Below, in pieces: positions 33,254 to 41,881 of a stretch of DNA of 64,000 nt. The notes under the pieces are model-generated. The model was not told the origin of the DNA and made no database searches. It saw only the letters and a program-made list of their open reading frames with translations. How positions within the stretch are numbered: the first letter of the stretch is position 1; each line of letters starts with the position of its first letter. Made by a program: the position numbers and the translations under genes. Origin of the DNA: Streptoalloteichus hindustanus (GTDB lineage: Bacteria; Actinomycetota; Actinomycetes; Mycobacteriales; Pseudonocardiaceae); the NCBI RefSeq assembly GCF_900129375.1, contig NZ_FQVN01000007.1, forward strand, positions 248,001-312,000, given 5' to 3'.

Positions 33254-33290
33254 CTGACTACCGGTACACAGTAGCGCTGACTACCGGTAC
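33254..33290. promoter_or_regulatory. Duplicated 14-base element upstream of the alpha/beta hydrolase
   Basis: CTGACTACCGGTAC occurs at 33254-33267 and again at 33277-33290, 23 bases apart, with GTAG half sites between. The stretch is AT-richer than its surroundings. It is a candidate operator for the leftward hydrolase gene; the cognate regulator is not encoded next to it. Confidence 0.5.
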
Positions 33291-33337
33291 CTAGCAACAC
33301 CGAATACCAACTGCCCGACCCCAACCCGGAGCACCAG

Positions 33338-33797
33338 GTGGCACACCCGAGGATGACCAGCATCGACGTCTGGTGGCGGGATCGACGCTGGCGGGAACAC
33401 GCACGCACCATCACCGGCAACAGGGCGACGGCTGAGCTCGTCGCGCTGCTGGAGCGAGACAGGCCGGCAGGGGTGCCATGTACCTCGCAGGCACGGACGG
33501 CCACGAGTGGTATACGCACGGCGACGAACTTGAAAAGCCCGAGGCTGAGCCCCGGGGTACGTCTCGGTGGGCTTCCCGACTCACTCGGAGATCCCACGCG
33601 CCGCTCTGGAGAAAGCACTGGCCGAGTACCTGCGACGAGGAGAGCGGCCCACGTGCGTACAGTGGCAGAGCGAGGAAGTTCGAACTCTGCGCACAAAACT
33701 CTGCGCACAAAGCAGGGCAGGCGGCGGCGACCGCGTCAACACGTCGCCAGCCGCCTGCGCCAAGCACAACGCACCGCTGGTCCTGGTACCAAGCTGA
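33338..33797 (+). pseudogene. Imm1-like immunity protein gene broken by two frameshifts
   Basis: Three consecutive frames each carry part of one protein. Frame one has ITGNRATAELVALLERDR (from GTG 33338, GGAG upstream). Frame two, from 33478, has MYLAGTDGHEWYTHGDE. Frame three, from about 33549, has GYVSVGFPTHSEIPR and ALAEYLRRGERPTCVQWQ. Joined, these match the order of Imm1 family immunity proteins of polymorphic toxin systems, ending with the usual R-P-T-x-V-x-W. The shifts fall near GGGGTGCC and CCCCGGGG runs, so indels or sequencing errors are both possible. No toxin gene is adjacent. Confidence 0.6.
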
Positions 33798-33878
33798 CGT
33801 CGGTCAACGACGACAGTTGGCGCCAGGCATTGAGCACTCGGTGCGGATTCGGGACTGTGCTTGGGAAATCCGCTGTTC

Positions 33879-34616
33879 TCAGGCCGCCGTGTGCGCCAGC
33901 CAGTGGTCGACCAGGTCGCGGTCGCCGGTGATCCTGACCTGGTCGGCCGGCAGCCGTCGGGTGAGCACCAGCAGCAGGTCCCTGACGGGGCCGGCCAGCG
34001 TCACGTCCGCGGTGTCCGTGGCACGTGCCCAGCGCACGCCGTCGGGCGAGCGGGTGATCAGCCAGCCCGGACCGGCGTCGGGACGGAGCTGGAGGGTCTG
34101 ACCAGTGCCGCGCAGTGCGGCGAACGACGGTTTCATCGTCGGCGTGATCGGGTCGGACAGCAGCTCCAGCCACTCGCTGATCGCGTCAACCGCGATGTCC
34201 GGCGCCACCTCGAACGCGGAACCCGTGGCGAGTGCCGCGTCCGCGTGGTGCACGACCGTGTCGTGGAGCATGCGGCGCAGCCAGAACGTGGCCGGCCCCG
34301 GACCGAAGAACGTCCACACCGGACTCTCCCCGGCGGCCAGCACCGCTTCGGCGAGGCCCGTGGCGCCCTCGCGCAGCCAGTCGGACCACTCCCCCGGCGA
34401 TCCGGGCTCCGCGTCGAACGGGTCTGGCACCGGGGTCGGCCCGGACCGGACGATGCCCGCCGCCCAGCGGTGCGCCTGTCCGATGTGTCCGACCAGCACC
34501 CGCAGCGGCCACTCCGGACACGTGGGCACCCGAACGTTCGGGTCCGCACCGGCCACCGCCTCGGCGAACCCGCCGGTGTGCTGGCGCAGTCCCTCGACAA
34601 GTCGTGCGACATCCAT
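33879..34616 (-). CDS. Maleylpyruvate isomerase family mycothiol-dependent enzyme
   Basis: Protein of 245 residues from ATG 34616 (MDVARLVEGLRQHTGGFA). The four-helix DinB/MDMPI fold is suggested by VPTCPEWPLRVLVGHIGQAHRW near residues 35-55 and LRRMLHDTVVHHADAAL near 120. The histidines in the HIGQAHRW and HDTVVHHAD stretches are in the places of the metal ligands. Family members use mycothiol as cofactor in isomerisation or detoxification. The gene is divergent from a MerR regulator, separated by 41 bases with a MerR-type operator, so the regulator likely controls it. Confidence 0.87.
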   Translation of the reverse strand: MDVARLVEGLRQHTGGFAEAVAGADPNVRVPTCPEWPLRVLVGHIGQAHRWAAGIVRSGPTPVPDPFDAEPGSPGEWSDWLREGATGLAEAVLAAGESPVWTFFGPGPATFWLRRMLHDTVVHHADAALATGSAFEVAPDIAVDAISEWLELLSDPITPTMKPSFAALRGTGQTLQLRPDAGPGWLITRSPDGVRWARATDTADVTLAGPVRDLLLVLTRRLPADQVRITGDRDLVDHWLAHTAA

Positions 34617-34629
34617 GGTCGTACCGTAG

Positions 34630-34652
34630 GAACTCCACTCAGCTGGAGGTTC
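34630..34652. promoter_or_regulatory. MerR-type operator between divergent genes
   Basis: GAACTCCA (34630-34637) and TGGAGGTTC (34644-34652) form an imperfect inverted repeat with a six-base centre in the 41-base gap between the isomerase and the MerR gene. Size and placement fit a MerR site within an elongated promoter spacer. Confidence 0.7.
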
Positions 34653-34657
34653 AACCA

Positions 34658-35566
34658 GTGGTGACCGGAGACACACTCGGCATCGGTGACCTGGCACGGC
34701 GAACCGGCGTCCCTGTCCGCACGATCCGCTTCTACTGTGACGAAGGACTCCTGGAGCCCACGCGCAGCACCGGCGGACACCGCCGGTTCGACTCGGCCAC
34801 GGTCGACCGGCTGAATCTGGTCCGACGGCTGCGCGGGCTCGGGATGGGCCTGCCGTCGATCACCGATATCCTCGCCGGCCAACGCTCCCTCACCGACGCC
34901 GTGGCCGCCGAGCGGGCCGCACTCGACCGCGAGGTCGCGGCACTGGCCTGGCGGCGCTCAGCGCTCCGCGCGGTCGAGGAGGCCCCACCCACCGACCGCG
35001 CCGCCCGGCTCGAACTGCTTTCCGCGGTGCAGGACGGGTTCTCCGCGCACGACACCCTCGTCCGCCTCTGGCACCCGATGACCACCGGACCGATCCCACC
35101 GGACACCGTCCGCATGTTCCTCGACGTCAGCGCGCCACGGCCGCCGGAGCTGCCGACCCCAGCACAAGTCGTCGCGTACGCCGAGCTGGTGCTCCTCGCC
35201 GCCGACCGCGCACTCCCCGCCCAACTGCGGGCCAGCACCCTCGTCAACCACGACCGGATCACCGACCTCGGCGCGCTCCACGCCGCCGTCGGCGCCGCCT
35301 GCGAGCTGGCGTTCCCCGAGGTGTCAGCCGGCGCCCCACCCAAACCCGGGCCCGCACTCGACCAGTTCGTCGCGGCCCACGCCGCAGCGCTCAAAACCCG
35401 CGACACCCCAGAGTTCCGACGGACGCTCAACCAGCGCACCGCCGCCGACCGGCACCCGCAGTTGCGCCGCTACTGGCACCTCACCGGCGAGATCACCGGC
35501 GAACCCGCGCCAGTCGGCGTCACACACACCTGGCTGCTCGACGCCCTGAACCACTCGGTCAGCTGA
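34658..35566 (+). CDS. MerR family transcriptional regulator
   Basis: Protein of 302 residues from GTG 34658, with GGAGG eight bases upstream. The N-terminal winged helix reads LGIGDLARRTGVPVRTIRFY, CDEGLLEPTRST and HRRFDSATVDRLNLV, the standard MerR sequence. A dimerisation helix follows (LTDAVAAERAALDREVAAL). The 180-residue C-terminal region has no cysteines in metal-binding spacing, so it probably senses an organic molecule or acts through helical contacts. The overlapping frame upstream of 34658 is antisense to the isomerase. Confidence 0.9.
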   Translation: MVTGDTLGIGDLARRTGVPVRTIRFYCDEGLLEPTRSTGGHRRFDSATVDRLNLVRRLRGLGMGLPSITDILAGQRSLTDAVAAERAALDREVAALAWRRSALRAVEEAPPTDRAARLELLSAVQDGFSAHDTLVRLWHPMTTGPIPPDTVRMFLDVSAPRPPELPTPAQVVAYAELVLLAADRALPAQLRASTLVNHDRITDLGALHAAVGAACELAFPEVSAGAPPKPGPALDQFVAAHAAALKTRDTPEFRRTLNQRTAADRHPQLRRYWHLTGEITGEPAPVGVTHTWLLDALNHSVS

Positions 35567-36039
35567 GGTTCTCGGCCGCCACGACTCGCGCCAATACCGG
35601 CAACGAGGCTTCGCACGCCGGCGTGTGGACACGGCGGCCGCCGACCTCCCCGGACACACCCGCGGCCACGACGCCACCCTCGTGATGCCCGAACTGGTCG
35701 ACGACCGCCTCGTGGAACAACCGGCCGGGGCCGGCTTGGCAGCCCGACCTGGTGCGGCTCCACGCCCTTGACCGCGCCCGGCGCACAGACTCACAGCAGG
35801 TGCGCCATCACGACCCAGGTCGATCTGATCTTCTTGCTCTGCGGAACACCCGTGACCGCACCACGACTCCGTGCCGGCCCCTGGAAATCGGACGCGCTCC
35901 GCAGCCTCCACATTGGACTGTCGACGCCTCTCGGTACCCAGGTCAGGCTGTGCCGCGCCCTTCCTGGCCGATCCTCGGCGTGGGCTCGTCGGCCGTCAGT
36001 GGCGAGAGTTGGTGCTGCCCATGGGTTCCCGTCAGGTGA
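35567..36039. other. 473-base gap with no supported gene
   Basis: Short open frames on both strands have no ribosome sites and no recognisable motifs. The gap separates the MerR gene from a convergent secreted-protein gene. Confidence 0.4.
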
Positions 36040-36705
36040 TCACGGGCAAGGCACGATCTGGTCGGCCGGCCCGCCGATCTGCGTCCACGCGGTGCCGGAG
36101 CCGTTCCACCGGAACACGCCCTGCTTGTTCGGGCTCAGCCCGAAGATGGCCGTGTCGGTCACGGCCCATTCCGAACCGGGGCCGCCGACGTGGACCCAGG
36201 CGTTGTTCGGGCGGTCGTAGCCGAAGATGGCGCGACCGTCGGGGGCCGTGGCGAACAGGGCGAGGCCGCCACCGTAGAGCCAGCTCGCGGGGCCACCGAC
36301 CTTGGTCCAGGCGGTGCCGGAGTCGTTCCACCGATAGACCGCGTCACCATTCGGAGCGAGACCGTAGAGCGAGTTGTTCGTCACCGCCCACGTCCGCCCG
36401 GGACCACCCACATGCTGCCAACTGTTCGGCGAGTTCAGGTAACGGAAAATGCCACTACCGTGAGGACTCGTCGCAAACAAGCCATAGCCACCACCGTAAA
36501 GCCAGTTGGCGGGCCCGCCAACCTTCGTCCAGGTGGTGCCAGAGCCGTTCCACCGGTACACACCCTGCTTGTCGGGAGACAGGGCGCAGACGGTGTTGGT
36601 GGCAGTGGCGGCCACCTCCGCCGAGGCGGACGGAGCGATGCACAGACTCGTCGCAGCGGCCACCAACAGAGCCGTCAGTCGGGTTCTCCATCTTCGATGC
36701 ATCAT
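36040..36705 (-). CDS. Secreted tectonin-like repeat protein
   Basis: Protein of 221 residues. Two adjacent ATGs (36705 and 36702) follow GAAGGGG. A signal peptide (RRWRTRLTALLVAAATSLCI) ends near A-S-A-E. The mature part consists of about five alternating repeats with cores VYRWNGSGTTWTKVGGP, ANWLYGGGYGLFAT and NSWQHVGGPG, the tectonin/W-x-x-V-G-G-P pattern of beta-propeller lectins. Such proteins bind carbohydrates or lipopolysaccharide in other organisms; a lectin role here is an inference. DNA repeats of the VGGP-encoding parts are visible. Confidence 0.75.
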   Translation of the reverse strand: MMHRRWRTRLTALLVAAATSLCIAPSASAEVAATATNTVCALSPDKQGVYRWNGSGTTWTKVGGPANWLYGGGYGLFATSPHGSGIFRYLNSPNSWQHVGGPGRTWAVTNNSLYGLAPNGDAVYRWNDSGTAWTKVGGPASWLYGGGLALFATAPDGRAIFGYDRPNNAWVHVGGPGSEWAVTDTAIFGLSPNKQGVFRWNGSGTAWTQIGGPADQIVPCP

Positions 36706-37084
36706 TACCCCTTCATCGGGATTGGGGCGGCGCTCTTCGCGAGTGCCCGCAGCACCACGTCCTCCACCACGTCTCTGTTCCCGCACTGACGTCAACGAAG
36801 CGGAAACCGACTGTGGACGGTCAACCTGACGCGCGGGTCGCGAGAACATTTCCCACACCAGAACATCACCCTTGTCACCCGGAATCGGGCTAGCCATCGC
36901 GGCGCTGCTTGCCATCGGCCATTCAGGCCACTGGTCGTGGCGATGTCCGGTCCCGCGCCCCCGCACAAGTCCGCCCTGTCCACCAGGAGAGCCGGTCCGG
37001 CCACGCTGACCACGGGCCCCGAGGGCACAACCTGGGCCCGGTAAAGCGATTGCTCGCGTCAACTGATCATGCCAGGGTCGCCCG
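36706..37084. other. 379-base gap holding two divergent promoters
   Basis: Between the leftward tectonin-like gene and the rightward methyltransferase gene. No open frame with good composition; the promoters are expected here but I see no clear motif. Confidence 0.35.
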
Positions 37085-37822
37085 ATGCAGCGTGAACGGA
37101 TCTCCAGGCTCGCCCACACGCACCACCCGGTGGCCGCCCCACTGGACGACGAGTCGGTGCGACGGCTGCTGGAACGCGGGCTTCGAGACGGCGACGAGCA
37201 CGTCCTCGACCTCGGCTGCGGCGGTGGTGAGTGGCTCCTGCGTGCTCTGGTCGCCCATCCGAAGTTGCAGGCCGTGGGTGTCGACACCTCCGAGCGCGCG
37301 CTGGCGCATGCTCGTCACACCGCGGAAACCCTCGGCGTCGCGGACCGGCTCGTCCTCCACCACGCCGACGCCGCGGACTTCACCTCCACCCAACCGTTCG
37401 ACCTGGTCCTCAGCGTCGGAGCCGCGCACGCCTTCGGCGGTCTGCTCCCCACCCTGGCGGCGGCCCGCAAGCACCTGGCCCCCGGCGGGCGCATCCTGGT
37501 CGGCGACGGCTTCTGGGAACGCGACCCGTCGCCCGACGCGGTGGAGATGCTCGGCGAGTACGCCGACCTGCCCACCACGATCGACCACGTCATCGCTGAT
37601 GGCTGGGTTCCCGTCTACGGCCACGTCAGCACTCGCCACGAGCTGGACGACTACGAGTGGAACTGGACGGGGTCGCTGGCCGAGTGGGCCCTTGACCACC
37701 CGGACGACCCGGACAGCCCGCAGGCACTCGCCACCTCGGCCGCCCACCGCGACGGATGGCTGCGCGTTTACCGCGAGGCCTTCGGCTTCGTCTGCCTGGT
37801 CCTCCGGCCAACGTCTGACTGA
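37085..37822 (+). CDS. Class I SAM-dependent methyltransferase
   Basis: Protein of 245 residues. Motif I is HVLDLGCGGGEWLL near residues 39-52; the acidic end of strand two is VGVDTSERAL; motif II is FDLVLSVGAAHAFGG; and motif III is LAPGGRILVGDGFWE. These belong to the Methyltransf_25 type of Rossmann methyltransferases. The tryptophan-rich C-terminal part (YEWNWTGSLAEWAL) is not diagnostic, so the acceptor is unknown. The gene appears to stand alone. Confidence 0.87.
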   Translation: MQRERISRLAHTHHPVAAPLDDESVRRLLERGLRDGDEHVLDLGCGGGEWLLRALVAHPKLQAVGVDTSERALAHARHTAETLGVADRLVLHHADAADFTSTQPFDLVLSVGAAHAFGGLLPTLAAARKHLAPGGRILVGDGFWERDPSPDAVEMLGEYADLPTTIDHVIADGWVPVYGHVSTRHELDDYEWNWTGSLAEWALDHPDDPDSPQALATSAAHRDGWLRVYREAFGFVCLVLRPTSD

Positions 37823-38041
37823 CCGGACTCCGAGTACCCGTCATGGGCCATGACCGGTGAGCCGAGAAGCAGCGTGAAGACCTGCCAGTAGCGTCCTGTA
37901 TGGACAGTCGTTGGGATTGAGACGTTCTCAAGCCGTGGCAGGGGTTTCCCGCATAGAAAGCGTCGATGACACACGCCGTCACACGGCGCGAAGCCAAGCG
38001 GGTCAGAGAGCACCGCCGGGCTTTGCGCCGTGTGGCGGCGT

Positions 38042-38788
38042 TCATCGTGTTGTCGTTGGGTGATCTGGGTGTGCTTGGCCCCGGTGCACGCGGTGGGTGC
38101 GCCAGTGCTTTTCGGCAGCGCGGAGGATGTCGTTGCCGAGTTGTTCGAGGAATCGGCCCGCGATAGCGAGGCGGGTTCCGACAGCGGTGTCAGCCCCGAA
38201 GATGTCGGTGGCGCGCAAGGCGGTGGTGGCGAACCGCTGGTTGGCGCGAGCGCTGACCAGGGCGGAGCGAAGGCCCGCGTCTTCGTCGAGGAAGTACCGG
38301 TGGCGCCGGCTCTGGCCGTCGCGGCCACAGCGGACCAACCCGTGCTGTCGCAGGAGGCCGACCGCGTGCGAGATGGTCGCCACGCTGACCTGCAAGTGCT
38401 GCGCCAGTTCGGCGGCGGTGCGGCTGCCGGTCTCGGAGGTGAGCAGGCAAGCCATCACGCCGGCCGCGGTGCGCGGCATACCAGTCTCGACGATGGCGGC
38501 GGTGAGGTCGCCCTCGAACGCGCGCGCCACTTCGGGGTTGGGACCGCTGCGCTCGCCGGCCCGCTGCGCGGCTGCCGGCGGACGGAGACTGCGTCGGCCA
38601 CGATGGGTCGTGGCGAGCTGGGCCAGATCCGCGCGGTACCGACCTGGCCCGCCGTTGCGCGCGATCTCGCGGCTGACCGTCGAGGTAGGACGGCCCAGGC
38701 GGCGGGCGATGGCGGCGAAGTCCAGGCCCTGCGCCAATCCCGCGGCGATCCCCTGCCGGTCCGCCATGGTCAGCCTGCGTCCTGGCAT
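38042..38788 (-). CDS. Transcriptional regulator with IS30-like HTH and MarR/GbsR-like wing
   Basis: Protein of 248 residues from ATG 38788 (MPGRRLTMADRQGIAAGLAQ), with GGAGGGG upstream. Residues 1-60 form an HTH of the kind found at the N-terminus of IS30 transposases (FAAIARRLGRPTSTVSREI). Residues 95-165 form a MarR/GbsR-type winged helix (RTAAELAQHLQVSVATISHAV, then RYFLDED). No transposase catalytic domain follows, so this is a regulator and not an insertion sequence. Two TTGCAACGC elements upstream, between it and a divergent gene, are likely targets. Confidence 0.75.
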   Translation of the reverse strand: MPGRRLTMADRQGIAAGLAQGLDFAAIARRLGRPTSTVSREIARNGGPGRYRADLAQLATTHRGRRSLRPPAAAQRAGERSGPNPEVARAFEGDLTAAIVETGMPRTAAGVMACLLTSETGSRTAAELAQHLQVSVATISHAVGLLRQHGLVRCGRDGQSRRHRYFLDEDAGLRSALVSARANQRFATTALRATDIFGADTAVGTRLAIAGRFLEQLGNDILRAAEKHWRTHRVHRGQAHPDHPTTTR

Positions 38789-38849
38789 CCGCCCCGGCCC
38801 CTCCGATTCGGTCGTCTGGCAGCCAGTATGCGTTCCCGTTGTCAGTCGT

Positions 38850-38900
38850 TGCAACGCTCGCCGATCGGCGTGCATTAGACAGCACCGTCATTGCAACGCC
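38850..38900. promoter_or_regulatory. Paired TTGCAACGC elements in a divergent promoter region
   Basis: TTGCAACGC occurs at 38850-38858 and 38892-38900, with a CGCCGATCGGCG palindrome between them. They lie between the HTH/MarR regulator and the rightward gene at 39036 and form a candidate operator. Confidence 0.5.
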
Positions 38901-39035
38901 GATTGTGGTAGTGACCAGTGCGAACGGCGTGAGCGCGCGAGAGCTTCGTTGACCGTGGTTTTGGCTCGTGCCTAACGTTCCGATCCGCTGAGCGGAAGAG
39001 CGGACATCGAGGCCGGCCAAGCAAAAGGAGCACTC

Positions 39036-40010
39036 GTGCGAGCTAGGGGCATCACGTACGACACCGGCTTCACCCCCGGTGGGCGGAGTTCGCGGCCCGT
39101 CTTCGACTCCGACGCGGTGAAACGGGAGATGCGTGTCATCGCCGAAGACCTGCACTGCGACGCCGTGCGGATCACCGGCGGTGACCCCGAACGGCTGGCG
39201 GTCGCCGCCCGGCACGCCGCCGACGCCGGGCTGGAGGTCTGGTTCTCCCCCTTCCCCTGCGAACTGACCGCCCAGGAGCTGCTGCCGTACTTCGCCGACT
39301 GCGCGGAGCGCGCCCAAGAGGTGGGAGCGGACGTCATCGTCACCGGCTGCGAGCTGAGCCTGTTCGCCGCCGGTTTCCTTCCCGGAAACGACAGCCTCGC
39401 CAGGATCAGGGCGGTCGCGGACGAAACCCCTGAGGCGTCCGAGGCATCGGCCCGGATCGCCGAGATCGCCGCGAAGTTGGACGCCGTGCTGCCCGACATC
39501 GTGGCGACGGTGCGCGAGCGGTTCCACGGCAAGGTCACCTACGCCGCCGGAACGTGGGAGCAGATCGACTGGACGCCCTTCGACATCGTGAGCGTCGACG
39601 CCTACGGCGACACCAGCGACGCTTTCCGCCAGGGCGTGCGTGAACACCTCCGACACGGCAAGCCGCTCGCGGCAACGGAGTTCGGCTGCTGCACCTACCG
39701 GGGCGCGGCCGAGCGCGGCGGCGCGGGCTGGGCCATCGTCGACCACGAGGCCGACCCGCCCCGCCTCGACGGCGACTACGTCCGCGACGAGGACGAACAG
39801 GCCAACCACCTGCGCGAGATGATCGCGGTCTTCGACGAGGAAGGTGTGGACACCGCGTTCTGGTTCACCTTCGCCGGCTACGAGTTCCCGCACCACTCGG
39901 ACCCGCGCTTCGATCTCGACATGGCCTCCTACGGAGTCTGCAAACTCATGCCCGACGGCAGCCTCGCCCCCAAGCGGTCCTTCCACGCCATGGCCGAGAC
40001 ATACCGGTGA
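39036..40010 (+). CDS. TIM-barrel glycosidase-like protein (often labelled abortive infection protein)
   Basis: Protein of 324 residues from GTG 39036, with AAAAGGAG upstream. It starts RARGITYDTGFTPGGRSSRP and contains VRITGGDPERL, LEVWFSPFPCE, ADVIVTGCELSLFA, VSVDAYGD, KPLAATEFGCCTY and ENDFWFTF-like strands. The order of strands, with acidic residues at their ends, fits a glycoside-hydrolase TIM barrel, with Glu in TGCELS and ATEFG as catalytic candidates. Homologues are often called abortive infection proteins in databases, without good support that I know of. The divergent HTH/MarR regulator may control it. Confidence 0.7.
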   Translation: MRARGITYDTGFTPGGRSSRPVFDSDAVKREMRVIAEDLHCDAVRITGGDPERLAVAARHAADAGLEVWFSPFPCELTAQELLPYFADCAERAQEVGADVIVTGCELSLFAAGFLPGNDSLARIRAVADETPEASEASARIAEIAAKLDAVLPDIVATVRERFHGKVTYAAGTWEQIDWTPFDIVSVDAYGDTSDAFRQGVREHLRHGKPLAATEFGCCTYRGAAERGGAGWAIVDHEADPPRLDGDYVRDEDEQANHLREMIAVFDEEGVDTAFWFTFAGYEFPHHSDPRFDLDMASYGVCKLMPDGSLAPKRSFHAMAETYR

Positions 40011-40042
40011 AGCACCACAACGCTGCCCGATGAGCCGACGCA

Positions 40043-40091
40043 CACCGCCGAGCCTGCTGTCGCGCTGGTCGTAGCAGCAGGTTCGGCGGTG
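40043..40091. terminator. Hairpin between convergent genes
   Basis: CACCGCCGAGCCTGCTG (40043-40059) pairs with CAGCAGGTTCGGCGGTG (40075-40091), with one G-T wobble, around a 15-base loop. It lies between the rightward glycosidase-like gene and the leftward peptidase gene, a likely bidirectional terminator. Confidence 0.7.
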
Positions 40092-40171
40092 CGGAGCCCG
40101 ACGACGGCCGTTCAGCGGCTCTCGCCAGGAAACCGATCACTGGCCTTCGCCAAATCATCCACAGTGGACGA

Positions 40172-41632
40172 TCAGACCGGATTGGCCGGGCAGTGCGTGT
40201 CGGCGACCGGAAGCTTCTGGTCGATCAGGTAGCGGTCGACCGCGCTCCGGGTGCAGTCGTTGCGCTGGTAGACCGCGTGGCCCCAGCCGTCGTAGGTGAG
40301 CAGGACGGTGGTGCCACGGGTCTGGCGGTGGACGTTGACCGCCCACGAGTAGGCGCTGACCGGGTCATGACGCGCATTGATCATCAGGATTCGCGGTGCG
40401 CCGTCGAGCCGGAGGACGTGCTGGGGGTTGTTCGGCGCGCTGGGCCAACCCGCGCACAGGGCGACCGGATCGCGCCCGGGCGGCAGACCGCGCATGCGCG
40501 GTGCCGCCGCGCGCTGGATCTCGGCGAGCCGGGCGAACTCCCGGTACTCGGTCACCCGGAAGCGCCAGTCCTCGCAGAACGTGGCAGCGAACGAGAACTC
40601 CCTCGTCTGGCCCGATTCGGTGGCCGCACCGGCAGCGAAGCCGTGGGCCGGCGGGGCGGGTTGGGCATCGATGGTGGCGAGGAGCCGGGCCTGGCCGGGC
40701 CAGTCCGGACCCTTGAACTTGCCGATGGTGCGCCAGATCAGCTCCGGCGTGCGGAGCGTGGCGCCGGGCCGGTCGGGGTCGGGCACGCCGCGGTCGGCCT
40801 TGGCGAGCACGCGTTCCCACACCGCGGCGACGTCCTGGCCGTGCAGGGCGCACGATTCGGTCCGTGCGCACCACTGCGTGAAACTGGTGAACGAGTCCTC
40901 CGCGGTCGCCGCCGACGACGCGACGAACTCGCGGATTCCCAAGCTGTGGTCCATGTTCGCCGAGATCGTCATGGCACGGACGCGGCGGGGGAACAACTCG
41001 GCGTACTGCTGGCCGATCAGAGAACCGTAGGAGTGTCCGAAGTAGCTGATCGTCCGTTCGCCGAGCGCCCTGCGGAGGGCGTCCATGTCGCGGGCCACCG
41101 AGACGGTGTCCGCGTGGTCCACGACGGGTCCGCTGTGCTTGCGGCAGTCCTCGCGCAGTTCCCGGTTGTAGGCGATGAGCTGGTCCAGTTCGGACTGGTT
41201 GGCCGGACTGGTCATGGGCATGCGGGCCAGGAGGTCCGCGGAGCACCGAATTCCCCGGCTCGCGCCGACTCCTCGCGGGTCGAACGCGATGATGTCGAAC
41301 CGCTCCAACACTTCCGGGCTGTAGTTGCGGACAGCCTGGAACGCCAGCCGCGATCCCGGATCACCGGGCCCGCCCGGGTTGACCATCAGCACACCGATCC
41401 GCGCGCCGGTCGCCTTGCGCCGGGCCACGTGCAGCTCGAACGTCTCGGCCCACGGCCGTGCGTGGTCGACCGGCAGCCGAAGCTCCGCGGTCTCACAGGT
41501 GACTTTGTCGTTCACCGGGTCGCAGTGCCCAGCGTCGGTCCAGGTGATGGACTGGTGGTTCGGCGCCGCCTCGACGGGACTGGCGGTAAGGACAAGGGTG
41601 GCGCCGACCAGCGCCATGCCCAAGGCTTTCAT
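40172..41632 (-). CDS. Secreted S33-family peptidase (tripeptidyl aminopeptidase-like alpha/beta hydrolase)
   Basis: Protein of 486 residues from ATG 41632, with GGAAGGA upstream. The signal peptide MKALGMALVGATLVLTA ends near VEA-AP. Motifs are VNPGGPGDPGS (oxyanion region), FDPRGVGAS, GHSYGSLIGQQYAELFP (nucleophile serine) and a late YDGWGHAVY (histidine); MINARHDPV supplies the acid. The C-terminal TAP-like domain ends in a disulfide pair (NDCTRSAVDRYL, ADTHCP). This is the family of Streptomyces tripeptidyl aminopeptidases and related exported hydrolases; it probably releases short peptides outside the cell. Confidence 0.9.
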   Translation of the reverse strand: MKALGMALVGATLVLTASPVEAAPNHQSITWTDAGHCDPVNDKVTCETAELRLPVDHARPWAETFELHVARRKATGARIGVLMVNPGGPGDPGSRLAFQAVRNYSPEVLERFDIIAFDPRGVGASRGIRCSADLLARMPMTSPANQSELDQLIAYNRELREDCRKHSGPVVDHADTVSVARDMDALRRALGERTISYFGHSYGSLIGQQYAELFPRRVRAMTISANMDHSLGIREFVASSAATAEDSFTSFTQWCARTESCALHGQDVAAVWERVLAKADRGVPDPDRPGATLRTPELIWRTIGKFKGPDWPGQARLLATIDAQPAPPAHGFAAGAATESGQTREFSFAATFCEDWRFRVTEYREFARLAEIQRAAAPRMRGLPPGRDPVALCAGWPSAPNNPQHVLRLDGAPRILMINARHDPVSAYSWAVNVHRQTRGTTVLLTYDGWGHAVYQRNDCTRSAVDRYLIDQKLPVADTHCPANPV

Positions 41633-41881
41633 GTGGTCCTTCCGACGTTTCCACGTGCAGAACGCGGGCGTGCCCGCCCGCCACCGGAGCCTGCGACCGA
41701 ACCCCGGTTCGGGCAACCTCCTGCCGTCAGGATCGGGGAAACCTCAGGGATGATCACTGAGACCAGGTCGGGCTTCCCCTACCGGCCCGGTGGTGTCAGC
41801 CCGACCACCACGCCGCACGGCCAGGAGGTGCGGTGCGACGTTTGCCAGTCGCGAACCGCCGCCCGGCTATGGTTGCTCCAC

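Noticed and set aside
38600-38790. Possible IS30 insertion sequence
   Set aside because: Only the HTH resembles IS30; a MarR-like domain follows instead of a DDE transposase, and no terminal inverted repeats were seen.
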